NCBI RefSeq assembly: GCF_029193815.1
Contig: NZ_JARFVC010000001.1
Location: forward strand, 248,001-312,000
Reading direction: 5' to 3'
From: Cytobacillus sp. S13-E01
GTDB lineage: Bacteria; Bacillota; Bacilli; Bacillales; Bacillaceae_L
Length of the DNA stretch: 64,000 nucleotides
Under the pieces are notes generated by a model. That model made no database searches. It had not been told where the DNA came from and was given only the letters and a program-made list of their open reading frames with translations. Positions 57,648 through 64,000 of the stretch are shown here, in pieces; the first letter of the stretch is position 1, and the number at the start of each line of letters is the position of its first letter. The translations under genes and the position numbers were made by a program.

Positions 57648-57932
57648 TGCTCATCCCAACCTTTCTACTGCATTACTACTCCTTGTCTAAACATTCTATC
57701 AACTTATCTTATTAAATTGGTAACTAATCGTTCGTAAAATTACTGCACCATTTGACAGTTTATTGCCTTTATAAACAATTTACCCTCTTTCTCTTTGTAA
57801 CTAACAACAGATTATAGGCTTTTATAGAAAATCTAGTATTAATTTGTTAGGAATAACAAGAAAGTTGTCGTTTTGCTTTGTTGCAAAGAATGTTTTGTTA
57901 CTACCTGAAATAAAAAACTTTCTACACAGAAC
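57648..57932. other. Gene-free stretch before repeats R10/R11
   Basis: Part of a 576-bp gap. AT-rich with no ORF carrying an RBS; the remainder of the gap is R10, R11 and a terminator. Confidence 0.4.
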
Positions 57933-57998
57933 AAAAGCGCAGGGCGCCCGGAGCTAGACACTAAAACTAGGTTCAAATTTTTATACTTTCTTATCTTT
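57933..57998 (+). repeat. Dispersed repeat, family A short form (R10)
   Basis: Short form nearly identical to R9, immediately followed in tandem by the long copy R11. Confidence 0.85.
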
Positions 57999-58180
57999 GA
58001 ACAAAAGCGCAAGGCGCCCGCTTATCGGCGACAAGCATAAGACAAGCCGGCTGGAAGGTTGTTCTTTAACCTTCCGGACGGAATGGCTTATACCATAGAG
58101 CCGATGGCACCTGGAGCTGGACGTAGATAGACAAAGACTCGAAGTTATACACAACCTTACAATTTTATAATTTCCTAAAC
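57999..58180 (+). repeat. Dispersed repeat, family A (R11, extended 182-bp form)
   Basis: Full hairpin form (GGCTGGAAGGTTGTTCTTTA, ACCTTCCGGACGG) plus the 65-bp extension shared with R7 in inverted orientation. It is adjacent to the terminator of the small membrane protein gene. Confidence 0.85.
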
Positions 58181-58183
58181 AAC

Positions 58184-58218
58184 AAAAAAACCACACGGCT
58201 AAACCGTTGTGGTTTTCT
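58184..58218 (-). terminator. Terminator of small membrane protein gene
   Basis: Minus strand AAAACCACA-CGG / CCG-TGTGGTTTT hairpin with T7 tail. Confidence 0.85.
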
Positions 58219-58223
58219 GATGT

Positions 58224-58463
58224 TTACCAAGAACTTGACAATGCAGTATAGATTATAAATGCTATGACGAGTGCTGATGCAACAGCATATGTTAGAAATA
58301 CAGGGTTACGAATGTATGGGTGATCCTGTACTTTTTCGTTAATCTCTGTATCATATTCACCTCGCATATTATGTTGCCTAGTCCCTAGTCTATATGTGTA
58401 AACAAGCCCGATAGCAAGAATTAAGATTGACAAAGCAGATAGCACAAAATTGAGTCTATCCAT
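58224..58463 (-). CDS. Small membrane protein, unknown
   Basis: 79 aa. Two TM segments (about 6-25 and 55-75) with a polar charged loop (GTRQHNMRGEYDTEINEKVQDH) between. GGTGGTG upstream of the ATG is a fair RBS. I recognise no family. It lies downstream of ykuI but separated by its own terminator. Confidence 0.65.
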   Translation of the reverse strand: MDRLNFVLSALSILILAIGLVYTYRLGTRQHNMRGEYDTEINEKVQDHPYIRNPVFLTYAVASALVIAFIIYTALSSSW

Positions 58464-58520
58464 ACGATATCACCACCTCACATGAGAAACAATTCTTTAT
58501 ATTACAATTCCACAAAAATA

Positions 58521-58553
58521 AAAACCTTATCCATTTTTTAAAATAAGGTTTTC
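58521..58553 (-). terminator. Terminator of ykuI
   Basis: AAAACCTTAT / ATAAGGTTTT stem followed by TATTTTT on the minus strand. Confidence 0.8.
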
Positions 58554-58572
58554 ATAACTAATGACGCTAGCA

Positions 58573-59787
58573 CTATAAAATAGCATCATGATCATACAAA
58601 TAGGCATAAGGTAAATCAATAAATAGATAATGCTCCTGACTTATTGGATAGGAGAATGTCCTGATAATTTCACCAGTTTCAATATCACTGTATAAATCAG
58701 AAAGAATTCCCAACCGATTATGCCTCATTTTCATAATATTCTCTAAAAAATAAGGACGCCAGCTCCAATTCTTCATATAATAATTAGTCTGTAGTTCCCA
58801 TGTAGAATTGCACTTAAAAATATTTTCTGATTGTTGAAATCCATCTTCATCACAGATATAGATCCGGAAGGTTTTATCTGTTAGTTCTTTTGAAAGATAA
58901 ATGATAAAATCATTATAGTTTTCTATTTTTTTATATTTAGTGACTAAAGACTGAACATCTAGCTGGAATTGCTCAGCTATATTTTGAATGGCGTTTAATT
59001 TTTTCTTTTCATGCCTGATAAACTGCTGAAATTGTTGTTTAAGGCGCGTCTTTAAAAAATCTCTTTCAACAAATTCCTTCGAAGGCTCATGTAGATAGAA
59101 GCCTTGATAATAGCGCCCCCCGTTGCGCCAGGCGTACTGGAGCTGAAATGATGTTTCTATGTCTTCATAAAGTAGTGTCGCACCAAGTTTCCTGGCTAGC
59201 AATGCGATTGAGTAGACAACATCATGATAGGATTGTGTTGTTGTTGTTTTACGTAAAGCTTGTAGATCTATTTTTAAAATATCTGGAGAAATGAGTCCTA
59301 TACGATCTAAATTACTACTATCTTTGCCGATATTATCCACTGCAATTTTAATACCATATGTACGGTAGTAGGTAAGTAAGTGGTTTAATTGTTCGATATC
59401 TCCTTTAAAGTTGTGCTCTGTAACCTCTAACACAATGTTTTCAAGATTGATGCCTTTTGCTTTAAAGGATAACAACAATTCCAGAAATGACTGACCATGA
59501 TCAATCATTAAAAGATTAGCGTCACGATTAATAAAAATCAGAACATCTTCTTTACTATTTACAAATTGTGTTAATGCTTTAGTTAAAATGGCATCATCTA
59601 CCTCAATTCGAAATTCCTCTGGTACCGTTTCATCTTGGAAAAAAGGACCCAAGCTGATGATACCTTGTTCATTGTTAATCCGCCCCAATACTTCATAGCC
59701 GATAACACGTTGTTCATCAGCACTTAATACCGCCTGGTAATAAGGAATAATTTGATGTATATTCGTCATTATGTCTAATGCATCCAT
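58573..59787 (-). CDS. ykuI: EAL-domain protein YkuI (degenerate)
   Basis: 404 aa. N-terminal EAL domain (about 10-250) and a C-terminal PAS/CACHE-like region (about 290-404), the architecture of B. subtilis YkuI, which binds c-di-GMP without clear phosphodiesterase activity. Here EAL reads EVL and the usual DDFGTG reads DNIGKDS, losing metal-binding residues; ILKID and YQGF are kept. A c-di-GMP sensor role is therefore likelier than hydrolysis. It is cytosolic, monocistronic and upstream of its own terminator. Confidence 0.9.
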   Translation of the reverse strand: MDALDIMTNIHQIIPYYQAVLSADEQRVIGYEVLGRINNEQGIISLGPFFQDETVPEEFRIEVDDAILTKALTQFVNSKEDVLIFINRDANLLMIDHGQSFLELLLSFKAKGINLENIVLEVTEHNFKGDIEQLNHLLTYYRTYGIKIAVDNIGKDSSNLDRIGLISPDILKIDLQALRKTTTTQSYHDVVYSIALLARKLGATLLYEDIETSFQLQYAWRNGGRYYQGFYLHEPSKEFVERDFLKTRLKQQFQQFIRHEKKKLNAIQNIAEQFQLDVQSLVTKYKKIENYNDFIIYLSKELTDKTFRIYICDEDGFQQSENIFKCNSTWELQTNYYMKNWSWRPYFLENIMKMRHNRLGILSDLYSDIETGEIIRTFSYPISQEHYLFIDLPYAYLYDHDAIL

Positions 59788-59909
59788 AGTCTATCCCCTT
59801 AACCAACTAACTTTTTATTGTTTAAATAATACCATATTTAAGTGGAATGTTGGAAATATTAGCCTTATAATCTTTCTTCCTTGTACCAGAGGTTAATTTA
59901 AACATAAAA

Positions 59910-59943
59910 GAAAAAACCCTACATAGCTACAGTAGAGTTTTTG
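59910..59943 (-). terminator. Terminator of fadH
   Basis: AAAACTCTAC / GTAGGGTTTT stem with one mismatch and T-run, 12 bp past the stop. Confidence 0.8.
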
Positions 59944-59954
59944 CTACAATAATA

Positions 59955-60719
59955 TTAGAACGGATTCTGGTTAAGCCATTGTCCCCCATCCATTGTTATG
60001 CACTCACCATTAATGTATGCGGCATCGTCTGATAACAAGAAATAAGCAAGACTTGCAATTTCTTCTGGTGTTCCTAGTCTTCCAAGAGGTACACTGTTTA
60101 ACGTACGTTGTGCAGCCACTTCCGACTCCCATAGGCGATCCGCCCCACCCGTACGCTCAATTGGTCCCGGAGCGATTGCATTTACACGAATTCCATACTT
60201 ACATCCCCATTCAACTGCCAATGTTCTTGTCATTGCCAACACTCCCGCTTTTGCACTTGCCGAGTGAATCACACCAGCGCCAGCATTCCAAGCATACGTA
60301 GCAACCATATTTAGAATACTGCCTTTTATTCCTTTGTCAATCCAATAGTTCCCCACAGCAGAGCTACAATAAAAAGTTCCATTTAAAACAATATTAATAA
60401 CTGAATTCCATCCATTAACAGATAACTTTTCAGCAGGTACGATAAAATTTCCAGCTGCATTATTTACAAGATAATCTATTCTTCCAAATGCTTTATCAGT
60501 CTCACTTACCATATGGGCAACGTGATCTGGCTCTCTCACATCCATTTGAACTGGAAGAACTTGACCTTCAAATGTTTCAATTTCATTCTTGGTGGCTTCT
60601 AACTTCTCAAGTGTACGACCTGTAATTACAACAAAAGCACCCTCGGCAGCAAACTTTTGGGCCATATATTTCCCCATCCCATTTGAACCACCGGTGACGA
60701 TTGCTACTTTTCCCTTCAT
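59955..60719 (-). CDS. fadH: 2,4-dienoyl-CoA reductase
   Basis: 254 aa, the same length as B. subtilis FadH (YkuF). SDR fold with GGSNGMGK (NADP site) and NNAAGN. The active-site region HSASAKAG has Ser-x-x-x-Lys instead of Tyr-x-x-x-Lys, as in the dienoyl-CoA reductase subfamily. The C-terminus NGECITMDGGQWLN also matches. It acts in oxidation of unsaturated fatty acids. GGGGAGA precedes the ATG. Confidence 0.92.
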   Translation of the reverse strand: MKGKVAIVTGGSNGMGKYMAQKFAAEGAFVVITGRTLEKLEATKNEIETFEGQVLPVQMDVREPDHVAHMVSETDKAFGRIDYLVNNAAGNFIVPAEKLSVNGWNSVINIVLNGTFYCSSAVGNYWIDKGIKGSILNMVATYAWNAGAGVIHSASAKAGVLAMTRTLAVEWGCKYGIRVNAIAPGPIERTGGADRLWESEVAAQRTLNSVPLGRLGTPEEIASLAYFLLSDDAAYINGECITMDGGQWLNQNPF

Positions 60720-60869
60720 AAAAATCTCCCCTTTGAACGAAATGAATGACTATTCATTATTTTACCATTTTTATTCTAAACATTCTAACGATTTTTATAT
60801 TTTAATCATTTTTACTACTTTCTAGTGTTGACTGATGGGTCACAATAGTTAGCATAAAATTACAAATAT

Positions 60870-60898
60870 TTTACGTTTATTGTTCTTTTTTGTATACT
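60870..60898 (+). promoter_or_regulatory. Promoter of the RsbT-like/HK-STAS operon
   Basis: TTTACG (60870-60875), 17-bp spacer, TATACT (60893-60898); start near 60905. A sigma-B-like pair (GTTT…GTAT) overlaps but is spaced too closely. Confidence 0.5.
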
Positions 60899-60930
60899 TA
60901 TAGGGGAAGCTGCCATTTATGGGGGGATTT

Positions 60931-61332
60931 ATGAGTAAACATCAATTACAAATAATTAGTGAGAATGATATTTTACTAGCATTAAGTTATACTAATCAAT
61001 TAATGGGAACCCTCCTTGTTTCAGAAATAGACAAACAAAAGGTGCTGGTTTCAATCTCGGAATTAACTCGAAATGTTTTAATGCACGCACAAAGTGAAGG
61101 TGAATTTATTTGTGAAGTGAACGAAAGAGGCCTGACTATTCTTGTAAAAGACAACGGAAAAGGAATACCATCTATTGATAATGTTATGAACGGTATTAAA
61201 GATCCATCCTCCCAAGGACTGGGTCTCGGCTTAAGAGGTGTAAAGAGATTAATGGATGAGTTTTATATCAAATCTTCACCGAAAGGAGGAACTATTGTCA
61301 TTGCCACAAAATGGATTAATCAACAAAGATGA
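60931..61332 (+). CDS. RsbT-like serine/threonine (STAS) kinase
   Basis: 133 aa. GHKL ATPase-kinase of the RsbT/RsbW class. N-box ELTRN (44-48), G1 DNGKGIP (74-80), and G2 GLGLGLRGVKRLMDEF (96-111), the last nearly diagnostic for RsbT. RsbT kinases phosphorylate STAS domains of RsbS/RsbR and then bind a phosphatase. ATG at 60931 follows GGGGGGA. The downstream fusion kinase starts 38 bp inside this gene, implying coupled translation. No RsbS, RsbU or sigma factor gene is nearby. Confidence 0.88.
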   Translation: MSKHQLQIISENDILLALSYTNQLMGTLLVSEIDKQKVLVSISELTRNVLMHAQSEGEFICEVNERGLTILVKDNGKGIPSIDNVMNGIKDPSSQGLGLGLRGVKRLMDEFYIKSSPKGGTIVIATKWINQQR

Positions 61333-62842
61333 AAGTGATGAAAAGTTACGACTTAACCGCCTGGCCTCCATTGGACAGTTATCTGCCGGTATTGCTCACG
61401 AGGTCCGTAATCCATTAACAGCAGTTAAAGGCTTTCTACAGCTCGTTAATGAGGAAAAACCCGAGCCGTACTTAGATATTGCGTTGGCTGAATTAGACAA
61501 TGCACTTGCAACTTTAAATAACTTGCTACAGGTATCAAAGCCAGATTTGGAAGCAGAAAAATATGTATCTATTAATTTGCATTCTGAGCTAGAATCTATC
61601 CTTGCCCTTTTTCAGGATCAAATTTATAGAGTCGAGATTATTAAAAATTTTAAACACAGCGATCTCTCTATTTCTGGACAAAAAAATGCTTTAAAGAAAG
61701 CATTCTTCAATCTGCTAAAAAATGCCTTTGAGGCAATTGAAGGTCGTGGGAGTGTGACGGTTGACTTATTTTCGTCAGAAAAAGCACTTTGTGTGCGCAT
61801 TAAAGATACCGGAGTAGGAATACCCCGAGATAAGCTTGAGTTACTAGGAACACCCTTTTTTTCAACGAAAGACAATGGTACTGGAATGGGCCTAACGCAA
61901 GTATTTAACACCTTACATAAACACGGTGCGAAAGTTACAGTAGAAAGCTTTGAAAAGATCGGGACTATCTTTGAGATTTTATTCCCAATTTCACAAAAAA
62001 AGGAGTTAGAGATCACGAAAATGGAAACATTACAATTCGTTGAAGAACAGAGCTTTAAAGAGTTTTTGTATTTAAATAAAGAAACGTTTGATACTCTTTT
62101 AAAGAACAGATCAAAAACGATCCTTGCAGAAATTCAAGATTCTCCTATAACCGAAGATAATTTATATGAAATTGCCATCCATATTGTTAGTTACTTGGAC
62201 CAAGATTCTGAACATGAATTAATTGTACTTGCGAAAGAACAGGGTGTAACATGGGCTAAAAATGATTTACCAGCGATTATAAAACTGGAATGGTTCCAAA
62301 GCTTACGAAGTCTTTATTGGGATTTCATGTATAACTACTTTCAAAATAATAATAACAAAATTGATGATTTCTTCTCGCTTGAGAAGAAAACAAATTACTA
62401 TTTAGACACCTTTTTAAATCATTACATAATTAGTTATAACGACTATAAAAACAAACTATTTCATTCACAAAGAGAAGTCATTGAAGAGCTTTCTGTTCCG
62501 ATTATTCCACTAACAAACAATATTGCGATATTACCGATTGTTGGAACAATGGATACATACCGTGCAAAAAAGCTTCAAGAGAAAACATTACGGGAAATTG
62601 AAAAAAATAAATTCAAAAAAATAATAATTGATTTATCAGGAGTTGCTTATTTAGATACAGCTGTTGTAGCTCATATGTTTAAAATCATCGATGGATTTAG
62701 ATTATTAGGTTGTAATGCAGTCGTAACCGGCATCCGCTCTGAGGTTGCAAATACTATGATTGAGCTTGGAGTAGCTTTAAATGATAAAGTTGAAACAAGA
62801 GCAGATCTACAACAAGCATTAGAAGATTTCAAGATTTTGTAA
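61295..62842 (+). CDS. Histidine kinase - RsbR/STAS fusion protein
   Basis: 515 aa, soluble. HisKA (about 20-85) with AGIAHEVRNPLT, phospho-acceptor His35; HATPase (about 95-235) with N-box Asn143, G1 DTGVGIP (171-177) and G2 GTGMGL (195-200). Then an RsbRD-N/globin-like helical domain (about 245-395) and a STAS domain (about 401-515) closest to RsbR paralogues: GTMDTYRAKKLQEKTL, DLSGVAYLDTAVVAH (Thr455) and TGIRSEVANT (Thr487). The start is probably TTG at 61295, 5 nt after AAAGGAGG; an ATG at 61256 has no RBS. No response regulator is adjacent. The STAS part is the likely substrate of the coupled RsbT-like kinase. Confidence 0.88.
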   Translation: MSLPQNGLINKDESDEKLRLNRLASIGQLSAGIAHEVRNPLTAVKGFLQLVNEEKPEPYLDIALAELDNALATLNNLLQVSKPDLEAEKYVSINLHSELESILALFQDQIYRVEIIKNFKHSDLSISGQKNALKKAFFNLLKNAFEAIEGRGSVTVDLFSSEKALCVRIKDTGVGIPRDKLELLGTPFFSTKDNGTGMGLTQVFNTLHKHGAKVTVESFEKIGTIFEILFPISQKKELEITKMETLQFVEEQSFKEFLYLNKETFDTLLKNRSKTILAEIQDSPITEDNLYEIAIHIVSYLDQDSEHELIVLAKEQGVTWAKNDLPAIIKLEWFQSLRSLYWDFMYNYFQNNNNKIDDFFSLEKKTNYYLDTFLNHYIISYNDYKNKLFHSQREVIEELSVPIIPLTNNIAILPIVGTMDTYRAKKLQEKTLREIEKNKFKKIIIDLSGVAYLDTAVVAHMFKIIDGFRLLGCNAVVTGIRSEVANTMIELGVALNDKVETRADLQQALEDFKIL

Positions 62843-62893
62843 ATTGGTTTATTGCCCCTTTGAAATGGGGAAAAATTTATTTAATAGAATGTT

Positions 62894-62926
62894 GGTCGTT
62901 CCTTAGGGGAAGACCTTTTCTATTTG
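62894..62926 (+). terminator. Terminator of the HK-STAS operon
   Basis: GGTCGTTCC / GGGAAGACC stem (one mismatch, one wobble), TTAG loop, then TTTTCTATTT. Confidence 0.75.
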
Positions 62927-63020
62927 AAGACCATGGTTGAGAGTATATACAAATATCTTATGAATATAGTAAATGATATAATATAGTTAATTATAGAAAA
63001 TAAGATAGGTTGGTTCTTTT

Positions 63021-63881
63021 ATGACTAAAAAATATTCACGTCGGACATTTTTAAAACGAATCGTCTCTACAATTACAGCAACTCTTTTAACTACAACCAT
63101 AGGGTTTGTATATGCTAGGCATATTGAACCAAAACGAATAACTATTTCTAGACACGTATTAAAACATCCTCTAATTCCACATTCCTTTAAAGACATAAAA
63201 GTGGTCCAATTTAGTGATACACATATTGGCCATTTCCTTGACCTAGAACATTTATCAAAAATAATTGAAAAAATTAATGAATTGGGCCCTGATATTGTGT
63301 TGTTTACTGGAGACTTACTTGATGAGCCAAATAAGTATCCGTTTTCAGCTGCCGTGCCACCTATTCTATCCCGTCTTAAAGCTCCATTAGGAAAGTATTG
63401 CATTTATGGTAATCATGATCATGGAGGATATGGATCTGACATTTATAAGAGTATTATGGAACAAAGTGGATTCACAGTAATGCTAAATAGTTCTACGAGG
63501 ATCTCTATCAAGGGAGCTGATATTGCAATTGCAGGTCTTGACGATGTGATGCTAGGTAAACCGGACTATTCCCATACGTTTAAGGATATTTCACAAGATA
63601 CCTTGTACACTATTCTGCTTGTCCATGAACCTGATGTGGCACCACAATCTTCCTCTTTCGGAGCACATGTACAGCTCTCAGGTCATAGTCATGGTGGACA
63701 AATACAACTTCCCTTTGTTGGACCAATTGTCACACCGCCACTTGGAACTGATTATTATGAAGGAGTTCATACAATCGGAGCCACAACCCTATATGTAAAC
63801 AAAGGGCTAGGTACAACAAGGCTACCATTTCGTTTTTTAGCACCACCAGAAATATCAGTTTATAAATTCCAACCTGATTAA
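63021..63881 (+). CDS. ykuE: Tat-exported metallophosphoesterase YkuE
   Basis: 286 aa. Twin-arginine signal SRRTFLKR followed by a hydrophobic stretch (to about 34). Calcineurin-like phosphoesterase motifs: SDTHIGH, GDLLDE, GNHDHGG, LLVHEPD and GHSHGG. B. subtilis YkuE is a Tat-dependent, cell-wall-associated metal-binding phosphoesterase and a neighbour of fadH. A TATAAT box at 62977-62982 likely drives it. Full length. Confidence 0.93.
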   Translation: MTKKYSRRTFLKRIVSTITATLLTTTIGFVYARHIEPKRITISRHVLKHPLIPHSFKDIKVVQFSDTHIGHFLDLEHLSKIIEKINELGPDIVLFTGDLLDEPNKYPFSAAVPPILSRLKAPLGKYCIYGNHDHGGYGSDIYKSIMEQSGFTVMLNSSTRISIKGADIAIAGLDDVMLGKPDYSHTFKDISQDTLYTILLVHEPDVAPQSSSFGAHVQLSGHSHGGQIQLPFVGPIVTPPLGTDYYEGVHTIGATTLYVNKGLGTTRLPFRFLAPPEISVYKFQPD

Positions 63882-64000
63882 TTTAGCTGGTTATTTTTAA
63901 TAGCATTCGTAAAAATCGAACTAAAAACAGAGTTCATACTTCATATATTCTAGGATTAGCTACCCAAGTACTTTGGATAAAAAACAGGTGAGAGCTGTAA
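63882..64000. other. Terminal non-coding stretch
   Basis: 119 bp, AT-rich, no recognisable terminator or gene start. An AGGTGAGAG purine run at 63986-63994 could be an RBS for a gene beyond the window. Confidence 0.3.

Noticed and set aside
60720-60930. Sigma-B promoter driving the RsbT-like operon
   Set aside because: GTTT and GTAT elements occur, but their spacing is too short; a sigma-A pair (TTTACG-17-TATACT) explains the region better.

Overview
The window is low-GC Firmicute DNA, almost certainly from a Bacillaceae chromosome related to Bacillus/Cytobacillus. Gene content and order follow the Bacillus subtilis arc from the cta genes through pycA, ylaN-ylaF, yktC-yktA, speA, pdhABCD, defB, rnjA, ktrC and the yku cluster to ykuE. 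Strong AGGAGG-type ribosome binding sites, frequent TTG starts and U-tailed terminators agree with this. No rRNA, tRNA, phage, insertion sequence or CRISPR was seen.

Layout. (1) 1-5,400: caa3 oxidase genes ctaD (partial), ctaC and ctaB on the minus strand, with ctaA divergent. (2) 5,500-10,830: pyruvate carboxylase, ftsW, ylaN. (3) 11,200-21,200: the yla/ykt block (ylaL, K, J, I, H, typA, ylaF, yktC, ykzI-like, yktB, yktA). (4) 21,200-24,500: a nitronate monooxygenase-like gene, speA and a convergent SR1/SR1P dual-function RNA gene whose promoter carries two CcpN-type operators. (5) 24,500-25,600: a repeat-rich island with a 51-bp tandem array. (6) 25,600-35,000: small proteins, a polysaccharide deacetylase lipoprotein, slp, pdhABCD, ykyA. 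(7) 35,000-40,700: defB, ykrA, a candidate 23-aa peptide gene, rpoY-rnjA, ktrC and a DUF4349 lipoprotein. (8) 40,800-46,900: a heterodimeric ABC exporter, ykuV, ykuU and the MscS channel ykuT. (9) 47,100-55,700: ykuS, dapL, dapH, ccpC, a VOC protein, an MFS exporter, darB, abbA, ykuK, a small zinc ribbon, a YueI-like protein and ykuJ. (10) 55,800-63,900: an MBL hydrolase, a DUF3993-like protein, ykuI, fadH, an RsbT-like kinase translationally coupled to a histidine kinase-RsbR/STAS fusion, and the Tat-exported phosphoesterase ykuE.

Most genes are core: respiration and heme A synthesis, the pyruvate node (Pyc and PDH), RNA decay (RNase J1, RpoY), diaminopimelate synthesis and cell division. 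Three regulatory links fall inside the window. SR1P in B. subtilis acts through GapA and RNase J1. DarB in B. subtilis responds to c-di-AMP and touches pyruvate carboxylase. CcpC controls early TCA-cycle genes fed by Pyc and PDH.

The accessory signal lies in two places. The first is the RsbT-like/HK-RsbR-STAS gene pair at 60.9-62.8 kb, an unusual single-operon merger of two-component and stressosome parts. The second is a set of dispersed palindromic repeats at gene 3' ends. Two unrelated repeat families each occur in a long hairpin form and a short form, and the short form matches a deletion between direct repeats bounding the hairpin.
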